The notes beneath the pieces were generated by a model, which was not told the DNA's origin, ran no database searches, and saw only the letters and a program-made list of their open reading frames with translations. This document shows positions 45,778-55,284 of a DNA stretch of 64,000 bases, piece by piece (the first letter of the stretch is position 1; each line of letters begins with the position of its first letter). Position numbers and translations under genes: made by a program. Source of the stretch: Planomonospora sp. ID82291 (GTDB lineage: Bacteria; Actinomycetota; Actinomycetes; Streptosporangiales; Streptosporangiaceae); NCBI RefSeq assembly GCF_015711645.1, contig NZ_JABTEX010000002.1, positions 1,612,001 through 1,676,000 on the forward strand. Direction: 5' to 3'.

Positions 45778-45890
45778 GGACGGCGGGGGCCCGGGGGACG
45801 ACCACCCCGGGGCGGGCGGGGGTGCCGACGGGGGTCCCGAAGCGCGGCGCCCGAGGGCCGGGGCGGCGGGGGAACCCGGGGGCGGCCGGC

Positions 45891-47084
45891 TCAGCCCGCC
45901 GTGGGCGGGGAGGCCGCCGGGGCGATCCGGCCGAGCAGGAACTCCTCCACCACGAGGGTGGCCGCGCCGAGCGCCACCGCGTCGGGGCCGAGGCGGCCCA
46001 GCACGATGGAGGCGGTCTCGTACGGCTGCGCGAGGGAGTTCTCGGCCGCGGCCCGCCTGATCCTGGTGAGCCGGTGGCGGCCCAGCAGGAGCCCGGCCCA
46101 GCCGCCGATGACGATGCGCTCGGGATTGAACAGGTTGATCAGGTTGGCCAGGCCCGCCCCGAGGTAGTCGGCGGTCTCGTCGATGACGGGGTGGTCCGAG
46201 GCGATGAGCCCGGCCAGGGCCGCCTGCTCGTCGACGGTCCCGGCGGGCAGCCCGGCGCGTGCCAGGACGCCTTCGGCCCCGATGTAGGCCTCCAGGCAGC
46301 CGCGCCCTCCGCAGCGGCAGGCCCGCCCCCGGAACTCGATCTTGGTGTGCCCCCACTCGCCGGCGCTGCTGTTGGCGCCGCGGTAGGTGATGCCGTCGGT
46401 GATGATGCCGGCCCCGGCTCCGGAGCCGACCAGCGCGACGATGGTGTGCCGGGTCCCGCGCCCGGCGCCGAACCAGAGCTCGGCCTGGCCCATCGTCTTG
46501 GCGCCGTTGTCGACGTAGAGGGGCAGGGAGGTGCCCGCGCGCAGGAGCGTGCCCAGGGGGACCGCCTCCCAGCCGAAGGTCTGCGCGTGGATGAGCGCCT
46601 CCGGCCCGCTCTGCACGATGCCGGGCACGCCGATGCCCACGCCGAGGACCCGGCCGGGGTCGACGCCGCTGCCGGCCAGGACGGCGTCGATGCCGGACAG
46701 GATGCACCCGGCGACCAGCCCGGCGTCGTGCCGGGCCGGGTGCAGGGGGTGGTCGGCCTTGGCCCGCTCGTTCATGTCCAGGTCGAACAGCTCGACCCGC
46801 ACGTGGGTCTCACCGACGTCCACCCCGATGGCGTAGCCGAACTCCGGGTCGACGCGGAGCAGCACCCGGGGGCGTCCGCCGTCGGACTCGACCAGGCCGG
46901 CCTCGACGACGACGCCGTCGGCGATGAGGTCGCCGGTCACGTTGCTGACCGAGGCGGCGCTCAGGCCGGTCAGGGCGGTGAGCTCGTGGCGGCTGGTCGG
47001 CCCGGCGAAGTAGAGCGTCCGCAGCAGCACCGCCCGGTTCCCCCTGCGGAGGTCGCGTACCGTCCTGCGTTCGGGCCTGACCAT
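45891..47084 (-). CDS. ROK-family transcriptional regulator / sugar kinase-like protein
   Basis: The protein has 397 residues. An N-terminal winged HTH (LYFAGPTSRHELTALTGLS then AASVSNVTGDLI) is followed by a ROK domain with GVDVGETHVRVEL and the zinc motif GHTKIEFRGR followed by CRCGGRGCLE. Such proteins are usually XylR/NagC-like repressors relieved by a sugar. The ATG at 47084 has GGAAGGAAG 3 nt upstream. It lies near the cellobiose-type operon but on the far side of two small genes. The effector is unknown. Confidence 0.9.
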   Translation of the reverse strand: MVRPERRTVRDLRRGNRAVLLRTLYFAGPTSRHELTALTGLSAASVSNVTGDLIADGVVVEAGLVESDGGRPRVLLRVDPEFGYAIGVDVGETHVRVELFDLDMNERAKADHPLHPARHDAGLVAGCILSGIDAVLAGSGVDPGRVLGVGIGVPGIVQSGPEALIHAQTFGWEAVPLGTLLRAGTSLPLYVDNGAKTMGQAELWFGAGRGTRHTIVALVGSGAGAGIITDGITYRGANSSAGEWGHTKIEFRGRACRCGGRGCLEAYIGAEGVLARAGLPAGTVDEQAALAGLIASDHPVIDETADYLGAGLANLINLFNPERIVIGGWAGLLLGRHRLTRIRRAAAENSLAQPYETASIVLGRLGPDAVALGAATLVVEEFLLGRIAPAASPPTAG

Positions 47085-47333
47085 GGTCTTCCTTCCCCCG
47101 GAGCTGCGGCCATGGTAGATCAGGCCGTGCGGCGATCCGCCCGGCGCACCCGGCAAAGGAGCCCGCCGACCTGGTGCGGATCGGGGGAGCCGTGATCACC
47201 CAACCGTGTCACCTCTCCCCTCCCGGGTAGGTAACCGGCGTTCCCCGCCGTGTCACGCGGATCCGGACCCGGGACGGCAGGACACGGCGGGCGTCGGGCC
47301 CGTCCCGGGCGGGGAGATTCGGGGGATCGATCC

Positions 47334-47930
47334 ATGAGCCACGACACCAGAACCGGCCGGGAGCGGCCGGGAACCGGTACGGCGGGCGCGCCGGGCCGGG
47401 TGACGGCCTCGGACTACTCGGGTCCGGGCGTGGAGGCCGAGCTCGACCCGCGCCGCACGGCGGCCGGGGCCGGGCACGGCGGGCCCGCGCCCGGTCCGGA
47501 CGGCCACGGGGAGCACACCACCCTCTACACCGCGCGGGCGTCGTCCGCGGGCGGCCGGGGCGGGCGGGTGACGACGGACGACGGGCTGCTCGACCTCGAG
47601 ATGCGGGCCCCCCGCGAGCTCGGCGGTCCCGGCGGCGCCCCCAACCCCGAGCAGCTCCTGGCCGCGGCGTACGCGACCTGCTTCCACAGCTCCCTCGAAC
47701 TGGTCGCCGGCCGGGGCGGCGCGGACACCGGCGGCGCCAGCGTCGACGCGGCCGTGGCGCTGCGCAAGCGCGGCAAGAGCGACGACTACGTGATCGGCGT
47801 CGAGGTGACGGTCCGGATGCCGCGGGTCGACCGGGAGACCGCCGGGCGCCTCGCCGCGCAGGCGCACCGGCACTGCCCGTATTCCAAGGCGCTGCTGGGC
47901 TCGGCGGAGGTCGCGGTGCGCGTCGCCTGA
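47334..47930 (+). CDS. ohr: Organic hydroperoxide resistance protein (Ohr/OsmC family) with N-terminal extension
   Basis: The protein has 198 residues. The Ohr core starts near TTLYTARASSAGGRGGRVTT and carries both catalytic cysteines (AAYATCFHSSLELVA and HRHCPYSKALL). Typical Ohr has about 140 residues; here about 58 Gly/Pro-rich, low-complexity residues precede the core. The ATG at 47334 has GGGGGATC upstream; a GTG near 47399 would shorten the extension. It reduces fatty-acid and other organic peroxides in the cytoplasm. No ohrR gene adjoins. Confidence 0.88.
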   Translation: MSHDTRTGRERPGTGTAGAPGRVTASDYSGPGVEAELDPRRTAAGAGHGGPAPGPDGHGEHTTLYTARASSAGGRGGRVTTDDGLLDLEMRAPRELGGPGGAPNPEQLLAAAYATCFHSSLELVAGRGGADTGGASVDAAVALRKRGKSDDYVIGVEVTVRMPRVDRETAGRLAAQAHRHCPYSKALLGSAEVAVRVA

Positions 47931-48119
47931 CCCCGGTCCGGCCCCGGGCGGCCCCGCGCCAATCTTGTCCCAGGAAACGCCCCGGGAACGGGGCGGGCGG
48001 AGAGCTCGCGGCCGGATCCGGGTAGTCAACCCCCGGCACGGCGACGTCCCCGGCGGTGCCCGCCGGGGACGTCGCCGCAGTCCACATCCACGGCAGGATC
48101 GACGGCGGGGGAGAAGCCC

Positions 48120-48674
48120 ATGCGGCAACGCAACACGGTCGTGCGCGCCGTGCACGACATCGGCACGGCCATCTGGTTCGGGGGCGCGCTGATGGGCGCC
48201 ATCGGTTTGAACGGCGCCGCCTCCGAGGTGAGCGACAGGCGCGAGCGCACGAGGGTGGCGAACGCCGGCTGGAACCGGTGGACGCCGGTCAACGCCGCGG
48301 GCGTCGTGATGAACCTCGTCGGTTCGGCCGGTCTGCTGGCGGCCAACAGGGGCCGGGTGGCGGCCCAGCGGGGAGTGGCCGCCAACTCGCTGGCCAAGGC
48401 GGTCGTGACCGGCGCGGCGCTGGCCGCGACGGTCTACAGCAGGAGGCTCGGCGCCGAGCTCGACCGGGCCGGCGACGTGCCCGCGGAGGGCGCGGTGAAG
48501 CCGGACGAGGACACCCCCGTCGAGATCGCCCGGGTGCAGCGGCGGCTGCGCGTCATGCAGTGGGTGGTCCCCGGCCTCACCGGCGCGCTGGTCGTCCTGA
48601 CCTCCCTGCACGGCGAGCAGCAGCGGCCCGCCGAGGTGCTCCGGGGCGTGGTGCGCGGCGCCTTCTCCCACTGA
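48120..48674 (+). CDS. Membrane protein of unknown function
   Basis: The protein has 184 residues and about four hydrophobic segments (IGTAIWFGGALMGAIGLNGA, NAAGVVMNLVGSAGLLAAN, AKAVVTGAALAATVYS, VMQWVVPGLTGALVVLTSL). The ATG has GGGAGAA 4 nt upstream. I recognise the type as a common actinobacterial hypothetical protein but know no function. The stop codon lies inside an 18-bp tandem repeat. Confidence 0.75.
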   Translation: MRQRNTVVRAVHDIGTAIWFGGALMGAIGLNGAASEVSDRRERTRVANAGWNRWTPVNAAGVVMNLVGSAGLLAANRGRVAAQRGVAANSLAKAVVTGAALAATVYSRRLGAELDRAGDVPAEGAVKPDEDTPVEIARVQRRLRVMQWVVPGLTGALVVLTSLHGEQQRPAEVLRGVVRGAFSH

Positions 48675-48720
48675 GCGGCGCCTTCCCACTGAGCGGCGCC
48701 TTCCCACTGAGCGGCGCCTT
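48667..48720. repeat. 18-bp tandem repeat, three perfect copies
   Basis: CCCACTGAGCGGCGCCTT is repeated at 48667-48684, 48685-48702 and 48703-48720, with a partial fourth. The first copy includes the last codon and stop of the membrane-protein gene, so expansion has occurred exactly at the gene end. Confidence 0.92.
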
Positions 48721-48870
48721 CCCCTGGGCGGGGGCGGGGCAGGTCGGCGAGCCGGGCGCGCGCCGCGGCGCCGTTCGCGCCGTAGGACGCGGCGAACGGG
48801 GCGGGGACGTCGATGCCGGAGGTCGGCCGTCCCCGCGCTCTCCCGGCGACGGAGAACGCCCGCCGGCCGC

Positions 48871-49227
48871 TCAGGGGCGGCAGACCGGCTTGCGGACCTC
48901 GGCGGGCAGTTCGGAGGAGGGCAGCCCGGAGGCGGGCAGCCCGGAGACGGTGGTGACGGGCCCGGAGGAGGCGGGGGAACGCGGCGTGCAGGGACGGTCG
49001 GGAAGCGCGAGGGTGAGGATCACCAGGACGGCCGTCAGGATGAACGTGGCGGCGACGACGCAGACGAACTCCCGGCGACTGGTGGTGTAGCCGAAGCGGT
49101 GACACACGCCCCTGGCGGGCCGCGACGCGTTCAGGGCGTCCATCCGGCAGGCGAAGGCCCGGTCCTGACTGCGGAGCGACTGCTCGATCCCCGCCAGGAT
49201 CTGGCTCTCCCGCCGGGACAGGCTCAC
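48871..49227 (-). CDS. DUF3040-like membrane protein
   Basis: From the GTG at 49227 the protein has 118 residues and begins MSLSRRESQILAGIEQSLRS, the usual DUF3040 start. It is followed by one strong membrane segment (FVCVVAATFILTAVLVILTL) and a Pro/Ser-rich tail with two Cys. A TTG at 49314 would add 29 residues not seen in the family. The function is unknown. Confidence 0.65.
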   Translation of the reverse strand: MSLSRRESQILAGIEQSLRSQDRAFACRMDALNASRPARGVCHRFGYTTSRREFVCVVAATFILTAVLVILTLALPDRPCTPRSPASSGPVTTVSGLPASGLPSSELPAEVRKPVCRP

Positions 49228-49486
49228 GATGCGCCGCCGGTGCGCGGGAGGCCGGCCCGGCGGGGCGCCGGGACGATCGGGTTGACGTTGCTCAGAGGTG
49301 ACATGGCCGTCCAAGAGAGGAGGGGGAGCACCTACTGGCTGTTTCCTCCAGCCACTCAGGACGGATTCCCCGCCATGCCGTGATCACGCGGTACCCCTGC
49401 GGAGATCGCAGAACTTTGGCACCCGAACGCCAACGAAGACCGGAATCTCACCTTTTCGTGGCTTTTATCTTGATACATCCCGCTTA

Positions 49487-49594
49487 CACGGGGCCGTCCG
49501 TCACGGGGCCGTCCGTCACGGGGCCGTCCGTCACGGGGCCGTCCGTCACGGGGCCGTCCGTCCGTCACGGGGCCGTCCGTCACGGGGCCGTCCG
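49487..49594. repeat. 15-bp tandem repeat, seven copies
   Basis: CACGGGGCCGTCCGT is repeated at 49487, 49502, 49517, 49532 and 49547. After a 4-bp insertion (49562-49565) it recurs at 49566 and 49581. The 416-bp gap 49228-49643 holds this array, an AT-richer stretch near 49400-49480 (probable promoter) and no gene. The array is 50 bp from the stop of the DUF5709 gene. Confidence 0.93.
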
Positions 49595-49643
49595 CGTCGC
49601 TCCCCGTGGAGCCGGGGAACGGCGCGGGCGGCGCGGGCCGTAC

Positions 49644-50216
49644 TCACTCGGGCTCCACCCGCATGGCGGCCTCCTCGGCGGTGTAGCCGCCGCCGTCCGG
49701 GCCGACCTCCTCGCCGATCAGGTCGGCCTCGATGTCGGAGCGCCCGCCCTGGTCCGGGTCGACCAGCCGACCCGCGGGCCGGGGTTCGTCCCACACGGCG
49801 CCCGACGGCTCCTCCGGCTGCGCCGGGTGGCCGGGATCGAGGCCGGCGTCCGGCGCGTACCCGGTGTCGAGGTCGGCGCCCGGCCCCAGGCCGCTCTCGG
49901 CGCCCACCCCGCCGTCGAGGTCGTCCGGGACCTCCGGATCCATGGGCCGTCCTCCGGCGCCCTCGGACGGGTCGGCCCCGAACGCCGCCTGCTCCTCGGG
50001 CTCCTCGCGGGCCAGGCGGCCCTCCAGCGGCTCGCCCCGGACCTGCTCCTCGAACGTGGTCCCGAAGTCGTCGACCGCGACGGGGCGGTCGCCGGGAAGC
50101 GGCGCCTCCTGCGGATCCACCGCCCACTGCTGCTGCGGAGTGCCGTCCTGCAGGTCCGGGATGCCCTCGTCCTCGAACCGCGACCGCGGGTCGTGCTCCG
50201 GAATGTGCTCGCTCAC
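49644..50216 (-). CDS. DUF5709 family acidic protein
   Basis: The 190-residue, very acidic protein has the C-terminal block (DIEADLIGEEVGPDGGGYTA then EEAAMRVEP) and the FEEQVRGEPLEGRLAREEP pattern of DUF5709. The GTG at 50216 has GGAAGGAG 5 nt upstream. The family has no known function and is likely disordered in part. It lies 74 bp downstream of ctaD on the same strand. Confidence 0.8.
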   Translation of the reverse strand: MSEHIPEHDPRSRFEDEGIPDLQDGTPQQQWAVDPQEAPLPGDRPVAVDDFGTTFEEQVRGEPLEGRLAREEPEEQAAFGADPSEGAGGRPMDPEVPDDLDGGVGAESGLGPGADLDTGYAPDAGLDPGHPAQPEEPSGAVWDEPRPAGRLVDPDQGGRSDIEADLIGEEVGPDGGGYTAEEAAMRVEPE

Positions 50217-50290
50217 CGCGACTCCTTCCTGCTGTTTCCCCTGCCGTCTCCCGCTGCCCCGCCCGTCCCGGCGGTAACGGGCGGGTGGCG

Positions 50291-51994
50291 TCAGATCTCC
50301 TCGGCGGGCTCGGTCGGGTCCAGCTGGCGCGGTTGGGACTCGGCGGCCACCTTGGGGTGGTGCAGGTCGAAGGCGGGCCGCTCGGACCGGATGGTGGGGA
50401 TGGAGGTGAAGTTGTGCCGCGGCGGCGGGCAGGAGGTGGCCCACTCCAGTGAGTTGCCGTAGCCCCAGGGATCGTCCACGGTCACCCGTGGCGCGTATGT
50501 GGCGGTGTGCCAGACGTTGTAGACGAACGGGAGGGTGGACAGGCCCAGGAGGAGGGCGCCGACGGAGGAGACGACGTTCAGTTCGGTGAAGCCGTCGACG
50601 GTGCTGTAGTCGGCGTAGCGGCGCGGGAAGCCCTCCACCCCCAGCCAGTGCTGGACCAGGAAGGTGGAGTGGAAACCGATGAACAGCGTCCAGAAGTGCC
50701 ACTTGCCGAGCGCGTCGTTGAGCATGCGCCCGGTCATCTTCGGCCACCAGAAGTAGAAGCCGGCGAACATCGCGAAGACCACGGTGCCGAAGACGACGTA
50801 GTGGAAGTGCGCCACCACGAAGTAGGAGTCGTGGACGTGGAAGTCCAGCGGCGGGGAGGCCAGGATGACGCCGGTCAGGCCGCCGAACAGGAAGGTGACC
50901 AGGAAGCCGATCGCGAACAGCATCGGCGACCGCAGCACGATGTGCCCCCGCCACATGGTGCCGACCCAGTTGAAGAACTTCACGCCGGTCGGGACCGCGA
51001 TGAGGAACGTCATGAACGAGAAGAACGGCAGCAGCACCTGGCCGGTGGGGAACATGTGGTGGGCCCAGACGGCCATGGACAGGCCGCCGATGGCGATCGT
51101 CGCACCGACCAGGCCGACGTAACCGAAGATCGGCTTGCGGCTGAAGACCGGGATGACCTCGGTGATGATCCCGAAGAACGGCAGCGCGATGACGTACACC
51201 TCGGGGTGACCGAAGAACCAGAACAGGTGCTGCCACAGGATCGGCCCGCCCGACACCGGGTCGAAGACGTGGGTGCCGAGCTTGCGGTCGGCGAACAGGG
51301 CGAGCAGGGTGGCGGCCAGCACCGGGAAGACCATCAGCACCAGCATCGAGGTGAGCAGCGTGTTCCAGGTGAAGATCGCCATCCGGAACATCGTCAGCCC
51401 CGGCGCGCGCATGCAGATGATCGTGGTGATGAAGTTGACCGAGCCGAGGATCGTGCCCAGGCCGGCCATGGTGAGACCGGCGATCCACAGGTCGGCTCCG
51501 ACCTGCGGAGTGAAGGTGCTGGTCGACAGCGTCGTGTAGGCCGTCCAGCCGAAGTCGGCGGCCCCGCCGGTGGTGAAGAAGCCGCTGACCGCGATGAGCC
51601 CGCCGAGCAGGAACAGCCAGTAGCTGACCATGTTCAGCCGGGGGAAGGCCACGTCGGGTGAGCCGATCTGCAGCGGCATGACCACGTTGGCGAACCCGGC
51701 GAACAGCGGGGTGGCGAACAGCAGCAGCATGACCGCGCCGTGCATGGTGAACAGCTGGTTGTACAGCTGCTGGTGCACGATCTGCATGCCCGGCTGGGCG
51801 AGCTCGGCACGGATGACGAGCGCCATGACCCCGCCGATCAGGAAGAACGCGAACGAGGTGATCAGATAGAGGTAGCCGATCACCTTGTGGTCGGTGGAGG
51901 TCAGCCAGTGCACGACGACGGCGCCCCTGCCGCGCTTGGCCGGGGCCGGCGGCGAGGTGAGCGGCTCTCCGGAGGGCTGTCTGTAGGTCGTCAT
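50291..51994 (-). CDS. ctaD: Cytochrome c oxidase subunit I
   Basis: The protein has 567 residues and 12 membrane segments. All metal ligands are visible: the heme a His in [15 protein letters not shown], CuB His and cross-linked Tyr in [12 protein letters not shown], the CuB His pair in [13 protein letters not shown] and the heme His pair in [13 protein letters not shown]. It is the catalytic subunit of the aa3-type oxidase. No ctaC, ctaE or ctaF gene is beside it, so this is an orphan copy. The ATG at 51994 has GGAG 7 nt upstream; a GTG directly before it is an alternative. Confidence 0.96.
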   Translation of the reverse strand: MTTYRQPSGEPLTSPPAPAKRGRGAVVVHWLTSTDHKVIGYLYLITSFAFFLIGGVMALVIRAELAQPGMQIVHQQLYNQLFTMHGAVMLLLFATPLFAGFANVVMPLQIGSPDVAFPRLNMVSYWLFLLGGLIAVSGFFTTGGAADFGWTAYTTLSTSTFTPQVGADLWIAGLTMAGLGTILGSVNFITTIICMRAPGLTMFRMAIFTWNTLLTSMLVLMVFPVLAATLLALFADRKLGTHVFDPVSGGPILWQHLFWFFGHPEVYVIALPFFGIITEVIPVFSRKPIFGYVGLVGATIAIGGLSMAVWAHHMFPTGQVLLPFFSFMTFLIAVPTGVKFFNWVGTMWRGHIVLRSPMLFAIGFLVTFLFGGLTGVILASPPLDFHVHDSYFVVAHFHYVVFGTVVFAMFAGFYFWWPKMTGRMLNDALGKWHFWTLFIGFHSTFLVQHWLGVEGFPRRYADYSTVDGFTELNVVSSVGALLLGLSTLPFVYNVWHTATYAPRVTVDDPWGYGNSLEWATSCPPPRHNFTSIPTIRSERPAFDLHHPKVAAESQPRQLDPTEPAEEI

Positions 51995-52188
51995 CACTCG
52001 TCTCCACGTGGTCGGTGCCTCACCGGGGACCGGGGGAACACCGCCCCTCCGTCGCTCAGTGTGATCAACTAATTACCCCATGGAGTCACACCGAATCTCA
52101 TCCCCCCTCATTCGGGACGGTCTGGACGGGTTCGGCGGGCCGCTCCGGGGCACACCTCCCGCGTCGAGGAGACCGACCGGGAGGGACC

Positions 52189-52374
52189 ATGCCGCGACCT
52201 GATGAGGACAAGCCGCTCGCCGACCGCAGGGAGCACCCCGAGGTGCACGACGAGCCGGACATCGCCGGGGAGGCCGCGCCGTCCGCGACGGACCCGGCCA
52301 ACCAGCCCGAGGATGACCCGGACCGCCGGGTCTACGGGCAGGACGAGGGATACGAGAAGCCGACCGAGGTGTGA
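52189..52374 (+). CDS. Small acidic hypothetical protein
   Basis: This is a 61-residue, strongly charged and probably disordered protein (DEDKPLADRREHPEVHDEPD at the start, VYGQDEGYEKPTEV at the end). The ATG has GGGAGGG 2 nt upstream. Its low-complexity composition resembles stress-associated small proteins of actinomycetes, but I do not recognise a family. Confidence 0.6.
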   Translation: MPRPDEDKPLADRREHPEVHDEPDIAGEAAPSATDPANQPEDDPDRRVYGQDEGYEKPTEV

Positions 52375-52642
52375 CGCCCGCCTTCCCGGCGGGACCGGGA
52401 AGGTGGGCGCAAAGGCCTCTCGGAGGTGGATCTCCCACTTACGGGACCGAGGTAATCAAACGGGCATCATGCGGAAAAGCCTTGTTCGGTGCGGTCGCGC
52501 CGCCCGTGCGCGTACCGCTCCGTTTGCGACCTTGTCGGTGGGAGAGTCCCGCCGCGGCGCCGGCCGGGGGCCACCGCGTCCGGCGACCCGTCGCCGGACG
52601 GGCCTCCGACGCCGGTCCGCGGGTGCAGAGAGGAAACCGCCG

Positions 52643-53212
52643 ATGAGCACCGTCCAGGAGACCGATGTCGTCGCCGTGCTGACGCACGACCACCGCGAGG
52701 TCGAGCAGATGTTCACCGAGCTGGAGCGGCTGAGCCCGAGCGACACGGAGCGGCGCCGCCAGCTGACCGAGAAGGTCATCATCGAGCTGGTCCGCCACTC
52801 GGTCGCCGAGGAGGCGTACCTGTACCCGGCCGTCCGCAGGGCCGTGCCCGGCGGCGACCAGCTCGCCGACCGGGAGCTGGCCGAGCACGCCGAGGCCGAG
52901 AAGACCATGAAGAGGCTGGAGCAGACCGACGTCGCCGACCCCGGCCACGCGACCCTGCTGAAGCAGCTGATGACGGAGATCCGGACCCACATCCGGGAGG
53001 AGGAGGACGAGCTCTTCCCCCGGCTGCGCGCGCACAGCGATGTCTCCCAGCTCGCCGAGCTGGGGCGGAAGGTCCAGGCGATCAAGAAGATCGCCCCCAC
53101 CCGCCCGCACCCGGGCGCGCCGGACAGGCCCCCGGCCAACATGATGGTGGGGCCGCTGACCGGGCTGGTCGACCGGATGCGCGACGCGATCACCGGCCGC
53201 GGGAAGGACTAG
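52643..53212 (+). CDS. Hemerythrin HHE domain protein
   Basis: The protein has 189 residues. The hemerythrin-like four-helix bundle shows its ligands in [39 protein letters not shown] and [15 protein letters not shown]. It likely binds a di-iron centre for O2, NO or redox sensing or storage. A basic Pro-rich tail follows. The ATG has GAGAGGAAA 6 nt upstream. The 268-bp gap upstream shows no gene and should hold its promoter. Confidence 0.9.
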   Translation: MSTVQETDVVAVLTHDHREVEQMFTELERLSPSDTERRRQLTEKVIIELVRHSVAEEAYLYPAVRRAVPGGDQLADRELAEHAEAEKTMKRLEQTDVADPGHATLLKQLMTEIRTHIREEEDELFPRLRAHSDVSQLAELGRKVQAIKKIAPTRPHPGAPDRPPANMMVGPLTGLVDRMRDAITGRGKD

Positions 53213-53260
53213 CGTCTCCGGCCGGGCGCGGCCTGCGCACCGCGCCCGGCCGCCGCGTCC

Positions 53261-53300
53261 GGCCGAACCGCGACGGGCGCGGCCGAACCGCGACGGGCGG
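53261..53300. repeat. 20-bp direct duplication
   Basis: GGCCGAACCGCGACGGGCG with one extra base is repeated at 53261-53280 and 53281-53300, between the convergent hemerythrin gene and a small acidic-protein gene. Confidence 0.8.
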
Positions 53301-53321
53301 GTCCGGTGGCCCTTCCGGCGC

Positions 53322-53510
53322 TCAGTCGTCGGAGGGCTCCTCCACGTCGTCGGGCGAGTCCGCCCCCGGCGCGTGCGGATCCACCCACACCCCGCCCTCG
53401 GGATCTCCCTCGGGCTGGGCGTCCGGCGACTGGGAGAGCGGGCTCTGCAGGTCACGGCTGCCGCCGGCGGACAGGGTCTCGGCGTTCTCCGTGGTGTCCC
53501 GGTCGGACAT
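53322..53510 (-). CDS. Small acidic hypothetical protein
   Basis: From the ATG at 53510 (GGAG 6 nt upstream) the protein has 62 residues, rich in Asp, Pro and Ser ([15 protein letters not shown] near the start, [16 protein letters not shown] at the end). An ATG at 53525 would add five residues and also has a ribosome site. Probably disordered; family not recognised. The gap 53511-53831 up to nhaA shows no further gene. Confidence 0.55.
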   Translation of the reverse strand: MSDRDTTENAETLSAGGSRDLQSPLSQSPDAQPEGDPEGGVWVDPHAPGADSPDDVEEPSDD

Positions 53511-53831
53511 TCTCAGCTCCGGCATGGCGTCCCCCGTACGAGTCGATCGGTACGGCCGGGCGGACCCGGCCGCTGTCATTCCCCAGATCGGGATGTCAAA
53601 TTCGGACATACCCCACCAATTCGGGACCATGCGCCGCTCTGGGGGGCGATCGAAGCGTGCGGTTCCGCCGAGGGCCGGGCGGCCCCGGCCGGACACCGCC
53701 CCGGCCCCGCCGAGGTGTGGATCACGGTGCCCCGGCGGAGCGCCCCGGGCCGGTTGGTACAGTGGACGGCGGTGCGCCGGGAAGTCTGGTCGGCAACGTC
53801 CGACCCGTCCCCGAAGAAACCGGAGCGCCCC

Positions 53832-55142
53832 ATGACCGACCCCGCCCCTTCGCGTCCGTCCGCCTTGCTGGGCCGGGGATCGTGGGGCGAGGCCCGCCGC
53901 ATCGCGGACATCCTGCGCAAGGAGACCGTCGGCGGCGCGCTGCTGCTGGCCGGCGCGACGGCGGCGATGATCTGGGCCAACTCCCCGTGGGCGGACGCCT
54001 ACGAGACGCTGCGCGACGTCCGCGTCGGACCGGAGGCGCTGCACCTGAACCTGAGCCTGGCCGCCTGGGCGGGCGACGGCCTGCTGGCCGTCTTCTTCTT
54101 CGTGGCCGGGCTGGAGCTCAAACGCGAGTTCGTCGCCGGTGACCTGCGCGACGTGCGGCGGGCCGCGGTCCCGATCGCGGCCGCGCTCGGCGGGGTGATC
54201 GTCCCGGCCCTGCTGTACCTGCTCATCACCCGGGGCGTCGAGGGCGCGGGCCCGGGGTGGGCGATCCCCACCGCCACCGACATCGCCTTCGCGCTGGCGG
54301 TGCTGGCGGTCGTCGGCCGGTTCCTGCCGGCGGCGCTGCGCACCTTCCTGCTCACCCTGGCGGTGGTCGACGACCTGGTGGCCATCGTCATCATCGCGCT
54401 GTTCTACACCGAGCGACTGGCGCCGGTCCCGCTGCTGGCGGCGCTGGTGCCGCTGGGTCTCTTCACCGCGCTGGTGCAGCGCCGGGTGCGCTCGTGGTGG
54501 CTGCTGCTGCCGCTGGCCGTGACCGCCTGGGCGCTGGTGCACGCCTCGGGGGTGCACGCCACCGTCGCCGGGGTGCTGCTGGGCTTCGCCGTCCCGGTCC
54601 TGCGCAGCGACGAGGCCGGCGGTCCGGAGGCCGGGCCGGGCCTGGCCGAGCACTTCGAGCACCGGTTCCGCCCGCTCTCGGCCGGGGTGGCGGTCCCGGT
54701 GTTCGCGTTCCTGTCGGCGGGGGTGCCGCTGGGCGGGCTGGACGGCCTGCGGAGCGCCTTCGGCGACCCGGTCGTGCTGGGGGTCGCGGCGGGCCTGGTG
54801 GCGGGCAAGCCGATCGGGATCATGGCCGCGACGTGGGCGACGGCCCGCTTCGCCCGCGCGGACCTGGACGAGGGCCTGGCCTGGGTGGACATGGCGGGGT
54901 TGTCGGTGCTGGCGGGGATCGGCTTCACCGTCTCGCTGCTGATCGGCGAGCTGGCCTTCGGCGCCGGCGGCGACGAGCACGTCAAGGTGGCGGTGCTGGC
55001 CGGTTCGGTGACCGCGGCGCTCCTGGCGACGGTGATCCTGCGCCTGCGCAACCGCGTCTACCGGCGCATCCACGAGATCGAGACGGCCGACCTCGACCAC
55101 GACGGCGTGCCGGACGTCTACGAGACCGGTCGACCCGGATGA
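53832..55142 (+). CDS. nhaA: Na+/H+ antiporter NhaA with EF-hand-like C-terminal tail
   Basis: The protein has 436 residues and about twelve membrane segments. The ion-binding pair D180-D181 is in [36 protein letters not shown] and [15 protein letters not shown] are family signatures. It exchanges internal Na+ for external H+ or the reverse, and so controls pH and salt balance. The extreme C-terminus reads [14 protein letters not shown], a DxDxDG calcium-loop pattern not part of ordinary NhaA. The stop codon lies at the start of a 40-bp tandem repeat. Confidence 0.93.
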   Translation: MTDPAPSRPSALLGRGSWGEARRIADILRKETVGGALLLAGATAAMIWANSPWADAYETLRDVRVGPEALHLNLSLAAWAGDGLLAVFFFVAGLELKREFVAGDLRDVRRAAVPIAAALGGVIVPALLYLLITRGVEGAGPGWAIPTATDIAFALAVLAVVGRFLPAALRTFLLTLAVVDDLVAIVIIALFYTERLAPVPLLAALVPLGLFTALVQRRVRSWWLLLPLAVTAWALVHASGVHATVAGVLLGFAVPVLRSDEAGGPEAGPGLAEHFEHRFRPLSAGVAVPVFAFLSAGVPLGGLDGLRSAFGDPVVLGVAAGLVAGKPIGIMAATWATARFARADLDEGLAWVDMAGLSVLAGIGFTVSLLIGELAFGAGGDEHVKVAVLAGSVTAALLATVILRLRNRVYRRIHEIETADLDHDGVPDVYETGRPG

Positions 55143-55220
55143 GACCGGCCGGTCCGGCGCGGTCGGCGGTCGGCTCGGATGAGACCGGCCGGTCCGGCGC
55201 GGTCGGCGGTCGGCTCGGAC
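55141..55220. repeat. 40-bp direct duplication with a degenerate third copy
   Basis: 55141-55180 and 55181-55220 are copies of a G/C-rich 40-mer (containing GACCGGCCGGTCCGGCGCGG) differing at the last base. A diverged third copy follows to about 55260. The array overlaps the last base of the nhaA stop region and separates it from the convergent ROK gene. Confidence 0.88.
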
Positions 55221-55284
55221 GGGACCGGGCAGCCCGGCGCGGTCGGCCCGGTGCGGTCGGAGCGGCGGCCCCCGGCCTGACCGG

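Noticed and set aside
49487-49594. Possible CRISPR array
   Set aside because: Units of 15 bp abut each other with no unique spacers and there are no cas genes; it is a simple tandem repeat. The same applies to 3281-3380 and 63906-63980.
52505-52535. SigB-like promoter (GTTT followed after 14 bp by GGGAGA) before the hemerythrin gene
   Set aside because: The -10 half matches GGGTAT poorly and the position is over 100 bp from the start codon. It is not better than chance in this DNA.
53511-53831. Possible cation- or pH-responsive RNA element before nhaA
   Set aside because: I found no recognisable conserved riboswitch core or convincing paired structure; only ordinary GC-rich leader sequence is visible.
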